Source of the DNA: JBLEFH01 sp047345645
GTDB lineage: Bacteria > Pseudomonadota > Alphaproteobacteria > Rhodobacterales > Rhodobacteraceae
DNA: 64,000 nucleotides
NCBI GenBank assembly: GCA_047345645.1
Contig: JBLEFH010000007.1
Strand: one strand, 5' to 3'
In this document: in pieces, positions 17,555-26,275 of the stretch
Numbering within the stretch: position 1 is the first letter of the stretch
How the letters are laid out: each line of letters starts with the position of its first letter
Program-made: the position numbers and the translations under genes
Notes under the pieces: generated by a model
What the model saw: the letters and a program-made list of their open reading frames with translations, nothing else
What the model was told of the DNA's origin: nothing
Databases searched by the model: none

Positions 17555-18922
17555 TTAACCAACGAGCGGCGCGCGCCCGAAATTTGCCAGATCCACACGT
17601 CCGGCGCCGACGATAGTGGCAGATTCCTCCATTTCTGTCACCGCCTGGTTGAGAAGGGCCGCGCGGATCGCCTCCGGATCGGTCGGCAAACCAGTCTCGC
17701 GGTGGTGCTCGAAAATGAGTGCGGCGGTCCCGGCAACGATGGGCGTGGCCATGGAGGTGCCGCTGAACCGCTCGAAAAGCTGGCTGCGATTGGCGTCCGG
17801 CACGGGATTGCCCGAGAGATCGCGCGGCACCGGAATGGTCGAGGTCACATTGACGCCGGGGCCGGCGATATTAGGTTTGGTCTCGCCGTAAGAGGCGGGG
17901 CCGTGGCTGGTGAAATCCGCCGGCAGAAAGGTCCGTTTCGTCAGCGCGCCCACGGTGATTGCGCCGCGCGCCTGACCGGGACAGCCAAGCTCCGTGTCAA
18001 ACTCATTGCCATAGCCCGCCTGCCGCAGCGCTTCGGCCCGGTTATGCTCATTGCCCGCCGCCACGATCACGGTTTTGCCGAAGAATACGGCGTTGTCGAT
18101 GGCCGTACACAGCTCGCAGCGCCCATCCGGGCAACTCCAGCCATGCCCGCCGCGCGACCAGATCGGCAGATGGTTAAAGCCGAGGCTCATGGAGAGAATG
18201 TCCGCTTCGAGATCCAGCGCCGCATCGACGCCCTTGGTGATGAAGGTGCTGGTCCCGCTGCCATTTTCGCGCAGGACTTTGACATTGAGCAGCGTGCAAT
18301 CCGGCGCGATACCGGGGAAGACCGCGTCTTGCGAGGCGACCGATCCGGCGCAATGCGTGCCATGTGAGCCGGGGAGTTCCACTGGCTCGCCGCAGGTCGA
18401 CACGGCTTCGGCGACATTGAGAAACGGTTGCTCCGCATCGATCCCGGAATCGAGGACCGCCACCCGCACGCCCTTGCCGCGATAGGGGCCGACCTCCTGA
18501 CGAAACGGCTCGACGCCAACATCGATCACCGCGTCGTCCATATCGACCACCTTGGCGAGCCGGTCGAGCTCAATCGAGGCGATCATCTCCGTCTCCGCCA
18601 TCGCCGCGATTTGCTCCGGCCCAAGCTTCGCCGCAATCGCATTGGCGAGATAGAGCGGCTCACCGCCGCCGCCGGTCAGCGCCTCATTGGCCATTTCCAG
18701 CGCCGCGTGAACACGCGCTTTATATTCCGGCCAAGTCTCGCCGGGGGCAGGGGGATGTTGCGGGATCTGCATGACGACGGGCAGGGTGCCCGCGCCGCTC
18801 TCCACATCAAGCTGCGTCGCCAGCGCATCCATTTGCCGCGAAAAACCAAGATCCGCCGCGCCGCCCGCCGCGCTGTTCAGCGTGTCGAGCGCATGACGAA
18901 GAAGGGGTCGTAACTGTGCCAT
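17555..18922 (-). CDS. S8 family serine peptidase (subtilase), apparently cytosolic
   Basis: A 455-residue subtilisin-like protease with the full catalytic set: Asp158 (VAVLDSGID), His187 (GSHGTHCAG), oxyanion Asn291 (AAGNEH) and Ser390 (SGTSMATP). About 150 residues precede the catalytic domain; they contain no signal peptide or membrane helix and are mostly helical and acidic, so they may be a propeptide or recognition domain. Several Cys residues cluster around 264-272 (CPDGRCELC), a possible metal or disulfide site. AGGAGA fits the ATG at 18922. It forms a two-gene unit with the small protein at 17195-17542. The lack of an export signal is unusual for S8 enzymes. Confidence 0.9.
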   Translation of the reverse strand: MAQLRPLLRHALDTLNSAAGGAADLGFSRQMDALATQLDVESGAGTLPVVMQIPQHPPAPGETWPEYKARVHAALEMANEALTGGGGEPLYLANAIAAKLGPEQIAAMAETEMIASIELDRLAKVVDMDDAVIDVGVEPFRQEVGPYRGKGVRVAVLDSGIDAEQPFLNVAEAVSTCGEPVELPGSHGTHCAGSVASQDAVFPGIAPDCTLLNVKVLRENGSGTSTFITKGVDAALDLEADILSMSLGFNHLPIWSRGGHGWSCPDGRCELCTAIDNAVFFGKTVIVAAGNEHNRAEALRQAGYGNEFDTELGCPGQARGAITVGALTKRTFLPADFTSHGPASYGETKPNIAGPGVNVTSTIPVPRDLSGNPVPDANRSQLFERFSGTSMATPIVAGTAALIFEHHRETGLPTDPEAIRAALLNQAVTEMEESATIVGAGRVDLANFGRAPLVG

Positions 18923-19107
18923 AATCTATCTCCTGAAATATAATCTGTGCAGTATAGCATCCCGGTGCCAGACATGTTTGTGTGAAAAGTAACCTTCGCG
19001 GCGCGTCGCGCGGCCCCAAGAGCGCTCGCGAAGCCTGCAAAACCGGGCGCGGGCGGAGTTCCGCTCACCCCACCCCAAATCGTTAAAATTTAGCGTAAAT
19101 CTCCGAG

Positions 19108-19142
19108 TGCAAACCTTTGCAGTCTCGTTGCAATCCATTACA
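19108..19142. promoter_or_regulatory. Two LacI-type palindromes upstream of the periplasmic isomerase-like gene
   Basis: TGCAAACCTTTGCA (19108-19121) and TGCAATCCATTACA (19129-19142) share the pattern TGYAAWCCWTTRCA and are exactly 21 bases apart, two helical turns. A site in front of the LacI gene at 30042-30055 reads TGTAAACCATTACA on its minus strand, the same pattern. This suggests one regulator controls both promoters. Confidence 0.6.
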
Positions 19143-19192
19143 TTTCGACTCAGCCCTCAGTGAGACAGGGTAGAAACCTTAGGGAGACCTCC

Positions 19193-20065
19193 ATGACATT
19201 TCGGACTTTCAAATTTGGCCTGATGGCGGGCGCGGCGCTGATGATGAGCGCACCGGGCGCGATGGCGCAGGACGACGCCGAGCGCGTGACCGGCGAGTTG
19301 CCGATTGCGGTGCAGCTTTACACCATGCGCGATTTCGGCACGCTCGATGAGCAGCTTGGCGCGGTGGAAGCGGCAGGCGTGACGGCGGTGGAGACGGTCG
19401 GCACCCATGACATCACCGCCGAAGAGCTGTCGGAGCTGATGAACGCCCATAACATCCAGGCCATTTCGACCCATGCCCAGATCGACGATCTGCGCGCCGA
19501 TCTTCAGGCCGTGGTCGATTTCAACAAGGCGATTGGCAACAGCACGATCACCATTCCCTATCTCGCAGAAGAGGCGCGCCCCGAGGATGCGGCGGGCTGG
19601 GAAGCCCTTGGCGCGGAGATGAAGGAGATGTCGGACCAGTTGCAAGAGCAGGATATGCGTCTGGCTTATCACAACCATGATTTCGAGATGGTCGAGTTTG
19701 ACGGCAAAACGGCGCTTGAAATCATGCTGGACGCGGCGGGCGAAGACGTGATGGCGCAGATTGACCTCGCATGGGTCGCGCGCGGCGGGCATGATCCGGC
19801 GGAATATCTTGGCCGGTTCCAGGATCGCGTCTTTGCGGTTCACGCCAAGGACAATGCGCCTGAGGGCGAAAATGAGGACCAGCGCGGATTTGCAGCACTT
19901 GGCGAAGGAGTGCTCGACTGGGCCGCGATCCTTCCGGCGGCTGAAGAGGCCGGTGTCGAGTGGTATATCATCGAGCATGATCTGCCGCCCGCAGCCGATG
20001 AGGTCGTCGCGACCGGCGCGAGCTTCCTGACCGAAAACCTGCCTGAAGGCGCGACTCGCGACTAA
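19193..20065 (+). CDS. Periplasmic sugar phosphate isomerase/epimerase-like TIM-barrel protein
   Basis: A 290-residue AP-endonuclease-2/xylose-isomerase-like TIM barrel with a Sec signal peptide (about residues 1-24, ending AMAQ). The barrel begins ELPIAVQLYTMRDFG. Metal-site-like residues are visible in LAYHNHDFE, QIDLAWV, FAVHAKD and EHD. An exported member cannot act on cytosolic sugar phosphates; similar exported proteins accompany GMC dehydrogenases and DUF1080 proteins in glycoside-oxidation clusters. The ATG at 19193 starts the signal peptide directly. It is convergent with the DUF1080 gene, and its promoter carries two palindromes matching the local LacI pattern. Confidence 0.82.
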   Translation: MTFRTFKFGLMAGAALMMSAPGAMAQDDAERVTGELPIAVQLYTMRDFGTLDEQLGAVEAAGVTAVETVGTHDITAEELSELMNAHNIQAISTHAQIDDLRADLQAVVDFNKAIGNSTITIPYLAEEARPEDAAGWEALGAEMKEMSDQLQEQDMRLAYHNHDFEMVEFDGKTALEIMLDAAGEDVMAQIDLAWVARGGHDPAEYLGRFQDRVFAVHAKDNAPEGENEDQRGFAALGEGVLDWAAILPAAEEAGVEWYIIEHDLPPAADEVVATGASFLTENLPEGATRD

Positions 20066-20087
20066 AGTTGGCTTCTGGCAAATCGAA

Positions 20088-20117
20088 ACGGGCCGCATGA
20101 TAAGCGGCCCGTTTTTT
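20088..20117 (+). terminator. Terminator between the converging isomerase-like and DUF1080 genes
   Basis: ACGGGCCGC (20088-20096) pairs with GCGGCCCGT (20104-20112), a 9-bp stem with a 7-base loop, followed by T to 20117. Confidence 0.9.
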
Positions 20118-20146
20118 GTTGTCTGCGATAACGTTGGAACCGCCGC

Positions 20147-20908
20147 TTAAAGCGGGCGGATCCAGATATTGCGGTAGCTGACTTCGCTCGCGTGATCCTG
20201 AAGCTGGATCGGCGCGCAGTCATGGGCCTGATAGCGCGGATAGCCGATCCACTCGGTTCCGCCCTGCAATTCCACATGGTTCTGCACGACCACGCCGTTA
20301 TGCATCACGGTGACATAGGCCGGTTTACGCAGATCGCCGTCCTCGCCGAAAATCGGGGCCTCGAAGATGATGTCGTAGCTCTGCCATTCGCCGGGCGCGC
20401 GGGAGGCGTTCACGAGCGGGAGGTGCTGCTTATAGACAGAGCCAGCCTGACCGTTCGGATAGGTCGGGTTGTCATAGCTATCCAGCACCTGCACCTCGTA
20501 AAGCTCCTGAAAGAACACGCCGCTATTGCCGCGATCCTGCCCGTCGAAGCCTTCGGTCTCGGCAGGTGCGCGCCATTCGATGTGAAGCTGGGCGTCGCAG
20601 AAACTCTCCTTCGTGCGGATCGCGCCGCTGCCGAGCGCCACGGTCATCGCGCCGTCCTCCACGGTCCAGCCCGCTTCGCCGCCCTCAACGGATTCCCACG
20701 CATCCAAGTTGTCACCGCCAAAAAGCACCGTCGCATCGGAGGGCGGCGCATCGGCGGGCGCGTCGATTTTCTCGGGCACCGGCTCCCATTGCTCGGTCAC
20801 GGTGGATTTCTGCGCATCGGTCATTTCCGCTTCGGGAGCATCTTCCTGCGCGAGCGCCATGCCGGCGGCGAAACTGAGCGCCAGCGCGCTTGTCATAATC
20901 TGTTTCAT
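20147..20908 (-). CDS. DUF1080 protein, probable periplasmic 3-keto-glycoside hydrolase
   Basis: A 253-residue secreted protein (signal peptide about 1-20, ending ALAQ) with the DUF1080 beta-sandwich, whose family name is 3-keto-disaccharide hydrolase. Typical family features are LFGGDNLDAWES, the GNSGVFFQELYEVQVLDSY face and the WQSYDIIFEAP and GYPRY segments. The family cleaves glycosides oxidised at C3. With the neighbouring GMC dehydrogenase it would split the 3-keto product in the periplasm. It is separated from the GMC small-subunit gene by a terminator, so it may depend on read-through or a promoter in the short gap. Confidence 0.85.
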   Translation of the reverse strand: MKQIMTSALALSFAAGMALAQEDAPEAEMTDAQKSTVTEQWEPVPEKIDAPADAPPSDATVLFGGDNLDAWESVEGGEAGWTVEDGAMTVALGSGAIRTKESFCDAQLHIEWRAPAETEGFDGQDRGNSGVFFQELYEVQVLDSYDNPTYPNGQAGSVYKQHLPLVNASRAPGEWQSYDIIFEAPIFGEDGDLRKPAYVTVMHNGVVVQNHVELQGGTEWIGYPRYQAHDCAPIQLQDHASEVSYRNIWIRPL

Positions 20909-20928
20909 CAGTGTTTCCTTTCGTCGTC

Positions 20929-20958
20929 AAAAAAGGCCCCGGAGGGAGGTCCGGGGCC
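20929..20958 (-). terminator. Terminator downstream of the GMC small-subunit gene (minus strand)
   Basis: GGCCCCGG (20935-20942) pairs with CCGGGGCC (20951-20958). On the minus strand the stem is followed by six T (A-run 20929-20934). Confidence 0.85.
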
Positions 20959-20965
20959 AGTTCCG

Positions 20966-21514
20966 TCAGGTGGCCCAGGCGGGGCCGCCGTCATAATCGA
21001 GATCGCCGATATACTCACCCGGCGCAGCCTCATAGCGCAGCACTTCGGTCGCGCCCGGCTCGGAGGTGAAGAAGCCGAAAAGCACAAGCTGATGGATCGG
21101 CGTAAACCAATGCGGCTCAGCCTCCTCCTGGCTCGATTGCTCTTTCGCTTCGGTCGCAACGGCGGTGATCAGCTCCAGCCGCTGCTCGGGGGACATCTCC
21201 ATGAAGTCGGTCCCGGCCTCAGTCGCGCGAGCCTTGAGCTGGTCCATCCCGTCACGAAAACCCTGCTGCGCCTCGGCGTCATAGCAATCGCTGACATAGA
21301 CTGTCATGAACGCGCCCACGGCGGCGTCCTTCGCGCCCGGCGTGTCGGTCTGCGGGATAATCACCTCGCCGACCTCATCGAGAAAGGCGGCATCTTCATC
21401 ACTGAAGATGTTTTCGCCCACCTCCGTGTCCTGATAGGACCATGCCAGTTTCGGCGTGACCATGGTCGTCCCGGTGACGGCGGCGATCATTTGCATCAAT
21501 TCGCGGCGATTCAT
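20966..21514 (-). CDS. Gluconate 2-dehydrogenase subunit 3 family protein (GMC small subunit)
   Basis: A 182-residue protein with a twin-arginine-like start (MNRRELMQMIAAVTG), followed by the subunit-3 fold, including VGEVIIPQTDTPGAKDA and a C-terminal EPHWFTPIHQLVLFGFFTSEPG segment. In FAD-dependent gluconate and glucoside-3-dehydrogenases this subunit carries the folded catalytic GMC subunit across the membrane. Its ATG at 21514 overlaps the GMC stop by one base (TGATG), which fits obligatory co-expression. Confidence 0.9.
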   Translation of the reverse strand: MNRRELMQMIAAVTGTTMVTPKLAWSYQDTEVGENIFSDEDAAFLDEVGEVIIPQTDTPGAKDAAVGAFMTVYVSDCYDAEAQQGFRDGMDQLKARATEAGTDFMEMSPEQRLELITAVATEAKEQSSQEEAEPHWFTPIHQLVLFGFFTSEPGATEVLRYEAAPGEYIGDLDYDGGPAWAT

Positions 21515-23202
21515 CACAGATCTCCATTTTTGAGGCTTTCGACCGCATGGGCCGCGGCCCGCGCCGTCAGCGCCATATAGGTGAGGGAGGGGTTCACACA
21601 GCTTGACGAGGTCATGCAGGCACCGTCCGTCACATAGACGTTGGGCGCATCCCAGACCTGATTGTGCTGGTTGAGAACCGAGGTCGCGGCATCGCGGCCC
21701 ATCCGGGCGGTGCCCATTTCGTGGATGCCCATGCCGGGGGCATAGTCGCTCTCGGTCGGCTGGACATCGACAACGCCCGCCGCCTCGAACAGCTCCACCG
21801 CATCCTGCTGCATGTCGATCCGCATCTTGCGCTCGTTCTCCCCAAGCTCCACATCGACAGCGAGAACCGGAAGGCCCCATTTGTCAGTGGTGTTCGGGTC
21901 GAGTGAAATGCGATTGTCATGGTTCGGGAGCATTTCGCCAAAGGCGGTCATGCCAATGGTCCAGTCACCCGGCTTGCTGATCTCGTCCTTGAAATCCGCG
22001 CCGATGTTGAGTTCGGCAACCTCGCGGCGCCAGTTCTGACGGCTCGCGGAACCCTGATAGCCGAAACCGCGCAGATAGTCGCGCTGCTCGCCCTCAAGGT
22101 TGCGGAAGCGCGGCACATAGAAGCCCGCCGGACGCCGCCCGAAATAGTATTTGTCGTCATAGCCTTCCACACGGCCCGACGCGCCGACGCGGAAATGGTG
22201 GTCCATGACATTGTGACCCAGCTCGCCCGAGGAGGAGCCGAGCCCGCCTTCCCACACATCGGTCGCCGAGTTCATCAGCAGCCAGGTGGAGTTGAAGGCC
22301 GAGGCGTTCACGAAGATCACATTGGCGGTGTATTCATAGGTCTGGTTGTTTTCCGCATCCAGCACCTCTACGCCCTTGGCGCGTTTGGTGTCCTTGTCAT
22401 AGATGATCTCGCGCACGATGGAGAAGGGACGGAGCGTCAGATTGCCAGTCGCCACCGCCGCCGGGAGGGTCGCCGATTGGGTGCTGAAGTAGGCGCCGTA
22501 AGGGCATCCGAGCCAGCACTTGTTGCGGTATTGGCAGTTCACGCGGTTCTGCTCGGGCTTCGGCTCGGTGATATTGGCCACCCGCGCGTTGATGAGGTGA
22601 CGCTTGCCGCCAAAGGCTTCCTGAATGCGCGCGGCGACGTCTTTCTCAACGATATTGAGCGGGATCGGCGGCAGGAATTGCCCGTCGGGCAGAACATCGA
22701 GACCCTCGGTCGAGCCGGAAATGCCCGCAAAAGCCTCCACATGGTCATACCAGGGCGCGATATCGGCATAGCGGATCGGCCAGTCGATCGCGACGCCTTC
22801 CTTCTCATTCGCCTCGAAATCAATATCCCCGAGGCGATAGGACTGACGGCCCCAGAGCAGCGAGCGCCCGCCGACATGATAGCCCCGGAACCAGTCGAAC
22901 CGCTTTGTCTCGACATAGGGGTTCTCCTGCTCATCGGCCCACATCCCATAGGTCGGCTCATTCAGCGGATAATCGCGGCTCAGGACCGGATAATTCTCTT
23001 TCATCTCCTGCGTCGCGCTGCCCCGGTGCGGGTAATTCCACGCTTCCTTATCGGCATTCACGTAATCGGTGAGATGTTCGATATTGCGGCCACGCTCCAG
23101 CATGAGCACCTTGAGCCCGCGTTCGGTCAGTTCCTTGGCGGCCCAGCCCCCACTGATCCCTGACCCGACGACAATCGCGTCGTAATGCATATTCTCAGCC
23201 AT
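21514..23202 (-). CDS. GMC family oxidoreductase, probable glycoside 3-dehydrogenase catalytic subunit
   Basis: A 562-residue FAD enzyme of the glucose-methanol-choline family. The dinucleotide motif GSGISGG is at 13-19 with acidic Glu37. A Cys cluster (CQYRNKCWLGC) lies mid-protein, as in glucoside-3-dehydrogenase-like members. The likely catalytic His494 (IHEMGTARMG) and Asn537 (CVNPSLTYMA) are present. It has no signal of its own and probably rides out with the twin-arginine small subunit. GGAGGAAG precedes the ATG. No cytochrome c partner is seen in the window. Oxidation at sugar C3 is inferred from the DUF1080, Gfo/Idh and isomerase-like neighbours rather than from the sequence alone. 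Confidence 0.87.
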   Translation of the reverse strand: MAENMHYDAIVVGSGISGGWAAKELTERGLKVLMLERGRNIEHLTDYVNADKEAWNYPHRGSATQEMKENYPVLSRDYPLNEPTYGMWADEQENPYVETKRFDWFRGYHVGGRSLLWGRQSYRLGDIDFEANEKEGVAIDWPIRYADIAPWYDHVEAFAGISGSTEGLDVLPDGQFLPPIPLNIVEKDVAARIQEAFGGKRHLINARVANITEPKPEQNRVNCQYRNKCWLGCPYGAYFSTQSATLPAAVATGNLTLRPFSIVREIIYDKDTKRAKGVEVLDAENNQTYEYTANVIFVNASAFNSTWLLMNSATDVWEGGLGSSSGELGHNVMDHHFRVGASGRVEGYDDKYYFGRRPAGFYVPRFRNLEGEQRDYLRGFGYQGSASRQNWRREVAELNIGADFKDEISKPGDWTIGMTAFGEMLPNHDNRISLDPNTTDKWGLPVLAVDVELGENERKMRIDMQQDAVELFEAAGVVDVQPTESDYAPGMGIHEMGTARMGRDAATSVLNQHNQVWDAPNVYVTDGACMTSSSCVNPSLTYMALTARAAAHAVESLKNGDL

Positions 23203-23258
23203 CTTGCTATCTTCCTCCGGATTGCTGGTTGGCAGTTTCTTGCTTTTAGTTCGGGTGG

Positions 23259-24170
23259 TTACACATCACAGGTCAGCACCGCGCGGCGCAGCGCCTCGGC
23301 TGCCTCCGGTGATCCCTGATCGGCACTGGGTATAAACTCCTGCGCGACATAGCCGTCGAAACCGCTGTCGCGAATGGCGCGGCAGATCGCCGGGTAGAAG
23401 AGCTCCTGATTTTCATCGAGCTCATTGCGTCCCGGATTTCCGGCCGTGTGGTAATGGCCGAAATTCTCATGGTGGTCGGTGATCGTGCGGATCACGTCGC
23501 CCTCCATGATCTGCATGTGGTAAATGTCGTAAAGCAGCTTGAAATTGGGCGAGCCGAGGCGTTGCACCAGCTCGATCCCCCAAGGGCTGTTGTCGCAAAG
23601 GTAATCGGGGTGATCGACCTTGGAGTTCAGCAGTTCCATTTGCAGAACGACGCCCGCCTCTTCGGCTTGGCCCAGAATTTCCTTCAGCCCGGTCTCGCAA
23701 TTGGCAAGCCCTTCGGCGGGGTCCATCTCCCGGCGATTGCCGGAAAAGAGGATGAGATTGGTAAAGCCCGCCTGCGACACGAGGTCGATATGGCGGCGAT
23801 AGCGCTCGATCAGTTCGGGGTGGTTTTCCGGCTCCGCCCAGCCATCCTCAAGGCTGATCTCCGCGCCGTTGCACATGGAGCTGTCGAGGCCGTTATTCTT
23901 CAACGTCTCCCAGTCATCCGGCCCGCACAGATCAATCGCGCCGATGCCGATCTCCTTGCAAAGCGCCGCGAGGTCTTCGAGCGGCAGATCACCAAACGTC
24001 CAGCGGCAGACGGAGTGGTTGATATTGCCTTTCAGCGCGGTCTCCTCAGGGGCCGCGCCGCCGCTCTCCTGCGCCCGTGCCGCACCGCCTGCGCCCATCA
24101 GCACGATCCCGGCACCTGCCCCTTTGAAGAGTGTTCGGCGCGCAAGTCTCCGTTCCGAAAAATCGGTCAT
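23259..24170 (-). CDS. Hydroxypyruvate isomerase-like TIM-barrel protein with a Tat signal
   Basis: A 303-residue sugar isomerase/epimerase-like protein. The N terminus contains RRTLFKGAGAGIVLMG, a clear twin-arginine signal, then a cleavage region ARAQ. The barrel contains NHSVCRWTFGD and metal-site segments MELLNSK, YDIYHMQ, YHTAGNPGRNE and QEF, as in Hyi-like enzymes. Export via Tat suggests folding with a bound metal before translocation. It is 56 bases upstream of the GMC gene on the same strand and probably acts on oxidised sugars in the periplasm; the precise reaction is unknown. Confidence 0.85.
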   Translation of the reverse strand: MTDFSERRLARRTLFKGAGAGIVLMGAGGAARAQESGGAAPEETALKGNINHSVCRWTFGDLPLEDLAALCKEIGIGAIDLCGPDDWETLKNNGLDSSMCNGAEISLEDGWAEPENHPELIERYRRHIDLVSQAGFTNLILFSGNRREMDPAEGLANCETGLKEILGQAEEAGVVLQMELLNSKVDHPDYLCDNSPWGIELVQRLGSPNFKLLYDIYHMQIMEGDVIRTITDHHENFGHYHTAGNPGRNELDENQELFYPAICRAIRDSGFDGYVAQEFIPSADQGSPEAAEALRRAVLTCDV

Positions 24171-24223
24171 GTCGGTCTCCTCGACTGGTTGGTGCAGCTT
24201 TACGCGCTGCGGATGTAAACGGG

Positions 24224-24270
24224 AAAAAGGGGGGCTGCGCGCGGGAGGGTCGTAGCGCCCGCGCGCGCAG
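24224..24270 (-). terminator. Terminator after the sugar-binding protein gene (minus strand)
   Basis: A long GC stem, CTGCGCGCGGG (24235-24245) with its near-complement at 24258-24270 (a two-base bulge), is followed on the minus strand by CCCCCCTTTTT. It would separate the importer operon from the periplasmic oxidation genes, at least partially. Confidence 0.7.
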
Positions 24271-24281
24271 CAGGTCAGCCC

Positions 24282-25217
24282 TTAATAGGGGCTGTCCTCA
24301 TAGTAGTAATCGTCAGCGTTTTCAGGGGTGATCAGCTCCGAGGAGATGATGAATTCCCCGGTCATCGGGGCCGCGCCCGACGCGCCAACGGCGGTCATTT
24401 CAATCGCGGTCGAGATCATCGAGGGCGGGTAGGTGACATTCACCGGCACGCTCTCATCGCCATTGCGGATGCGGTCGACCATTTCTTTCATACCCGCACC
24501 GCCGACGACGATCATCTCGCCGGACCGGCCCGCCTGCTCGATCGCGGCCAGCGCGCCAACGGCCTGATCGTCATCCGCCGCCCACACTGCGTCGATTTCC
24601 GAGAAGCGGGACAGATAGTCCTGCATCAGGGTGAACGCTTCGTCGCGGTTCCAGTTGGCGTGATCCATGGCGACCACTTCGACACCGGAGCCTTCAAGCG
24701 CCGCTTCAAAGCCTTCCACGCGCTCATTGTCCACGGTCGAGGGGATGCCACGCATCACGACGACCTGCGCACCGTCCTCCAGCGTCTCGGCGAAATACTC
24801 GCCCGCCGTGCGGCCGAAGCTGGCATTGTCCCCGGCGACATAGAGATCCTCGATCCCCTCAACGGCAAGGCCGCGGTCCACCACAGTCACCCAGACACCG
24901 CTTTCCGCGATCCGCTGGATCGGGCCGGTCAGCGGCTCGGATTCGAAGGGCAGCACGACCAGCGCGTCGATATTGCGGGTCGCGACCATGTCTTCGAGGT
25001 CGGACACCTGCGTTGCCGGATCGGGCGTCGTGGTCAGCACGAAATCCATGTCCGGATAGGTTTCTTCCAGCCGCTCAACCGTCTGCTCGGCATGGAAGTT
25101 CAGCGCACCGGCCCAGCCATGGGTCGCCGCAGGGATCGAGACACCCACCGTCTGCGCAAGGGCCGGAAGGGCCATGCTGGCGGTCAATGCCGTGGTTGCG
25201 ATCAAAGTCATCTTCAT
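24282..25217 (-). CDS. Sugar ABC transporter substrate-binding protein, ribose type
   Basis: A 311-residue periplasmic binding protein of the RbsB/LacI-fold type with a Sec signal (about 1-21, ending ALAQ). Typical features are VGVSIPAATHGWAGA at the first strand, DALVVLPFESEPLTG, the hinge-region VAGDNASFGRTAGEYF and AVWAADDDQAVGA. It supplies the permease and ATPase encoded just upstream. GGAGG lies 7 bases before the ATG. The substrate is likely a sugar or oxidised sugar released in the periplasm by the neighbouring enzymes; that is inference. Confidence 0.9.
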   Translation of the reverse strand: MKMTLIATTALTASMALPALAQTVGVSIPAATHGWAGALNFHAEQTVERLEETYPDMDFVLTTTPDPATQVSDLEDMVATRNIDALVVLPFESEPLTGPIQRIAESGVWVTVVDRGLAVEGIEDLYVAGDNASFGRTAGEYFAETLEDGAQVVVMRGIPSTVDNERVEGFEAALEGSGVEVVAMDHANWNRDEAFTLMQDYLSRFSEIDAVWAADDDQAVGALAAIEQAGRSGEMIVVGGAGMKEMVDRIRNGDESVPVNVTYPPSMISTAIEMTAVGASGAAPMTGEFIISSELITPENADDYYYEDSPY

Positions 25218-25270
25218 CTGAAAATCCTCCCTAGATGATAAAGATTGGGGTCACGGGAAGCCGGCAGCGC

Positions 25271-26275
25271 TTAGCGCGCCGGGCCCGTATTGCGTTGCAG
25301 AACCACCGCCAGGATGATGACGACGCCCTGAATGGCTCCGTTGAGATAGGGGCTCACGAAATCGGTCAGGTTCAGGATATTCCCGATCAGGCTGAGGATC
25401 AGCACACCGATTACGGTGCCCCAGACCCGGCCGAACCCGCCCTTGAGCAGCGTGCCGCCGATGATCACGGCCGCAATCGCTTCGAGCTCCCACAGAAGGC
25501 CCGTGGCCGAGGAGGCCGAACCGAGGCGCGGGACATACATCACCACCGCGAGGCCGACGAGAAAGCCGAGCAGCGCATAGGTGATCAGCCGCACCCGCAG
25601 CACCGCCACGGATGAATAGCGCGCCACCTTCTCGTTGGATCCGATGGCGGCGCAGTGGCGGCCAAAGGGGGTGTGGCGCATGGCGATCTCGCCGATGATG
25701 GCGACGAGCGCAAAGACGATGATCGGCCAGCTCACTCCGGCGATGCCGCCGTAATAAACCGGGCGATACAGCTCGCGCATCTCGAAGCTGAGCGAGAGCG
25801 TGCCCCCATCGGCGAGCCATGTGATCAGCGAACGGTAGATGCCCATGGTGCCGAGGGTCACGATAAACGCCTCGATCCCGGCGCGGGTAATGAGCAGGCC
25901 GTTAATCATGCCCGCCGCAAAGCCCACAAAGAGCGCCAGCGCGATGCCGATGAGGACCACGGGCAGGGTCACGCCCATACTCTCCGTCAGCGCGTTCATG
26001 GCGAGGATCATCACCCCGGCCACGAAGGCCGCCATGGAGCCGACCGAGAGGTCCAGCCCGCCCGCCGTGATCACGAAGGTCATGCCGACCGCGATGATCC
26101 CGATGAAGGCCGAGCGCGCCAGAACGTTGGTCACATTGGCATAGCTGAGGAAGTTGTCGCTCAGCGAGATGCCGATGAGGATGAGAACGATGAGCGCGAC
26201 GATGGGGCCGATCACTTGCAGATCGACGCGTTTCCCGCGCGAGGCTTGGGTTTTGGGGGCTGTGGCCGTGCTCAT
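25271..26275 (-). CDS. Sugar ABC transporter permease, RbsC type
   Basis: A 334-residue inner-membrane permease of the branched ribose/xylose class with about nine to ten hydrophobic helices. It carries the family signature GGLDLSVGSMAAFVAG and the transporter-coupling region IGSNEKVARYSSV. The start overlaps the ATPase stop as ATGA (26275-26272). Confidence 0.93.
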   Translation of the reverse strand: MSTATAPKTQASRGKRVDLQVIGPIVALIVLILIGISLSDNFLSYANVTNVLARSAFIGIIAVGMTFVITAGGLDLSVGSMAAFVAGVMILAMNALTESMGVTLPVVLIGIALALFVGFAAGMINGLLITRAGIEAFIVTLGTMGIYRSLITWLADGGTLSLSFEMRELYRPVYYGGIAGVSWPIIVFALVAIIGEIAMRHTPFGRHCAAIGSNEKVARYSSVAVLRVRLITYALLGFLVGLAVVMYVPRLGSASSATGLLWELEAIAAVIIGGTLLKGGFGRVWGTVIGVLILSLIGNILNLTDFVSPYLNGAIQGVVIILAVVLQRNTGPAR

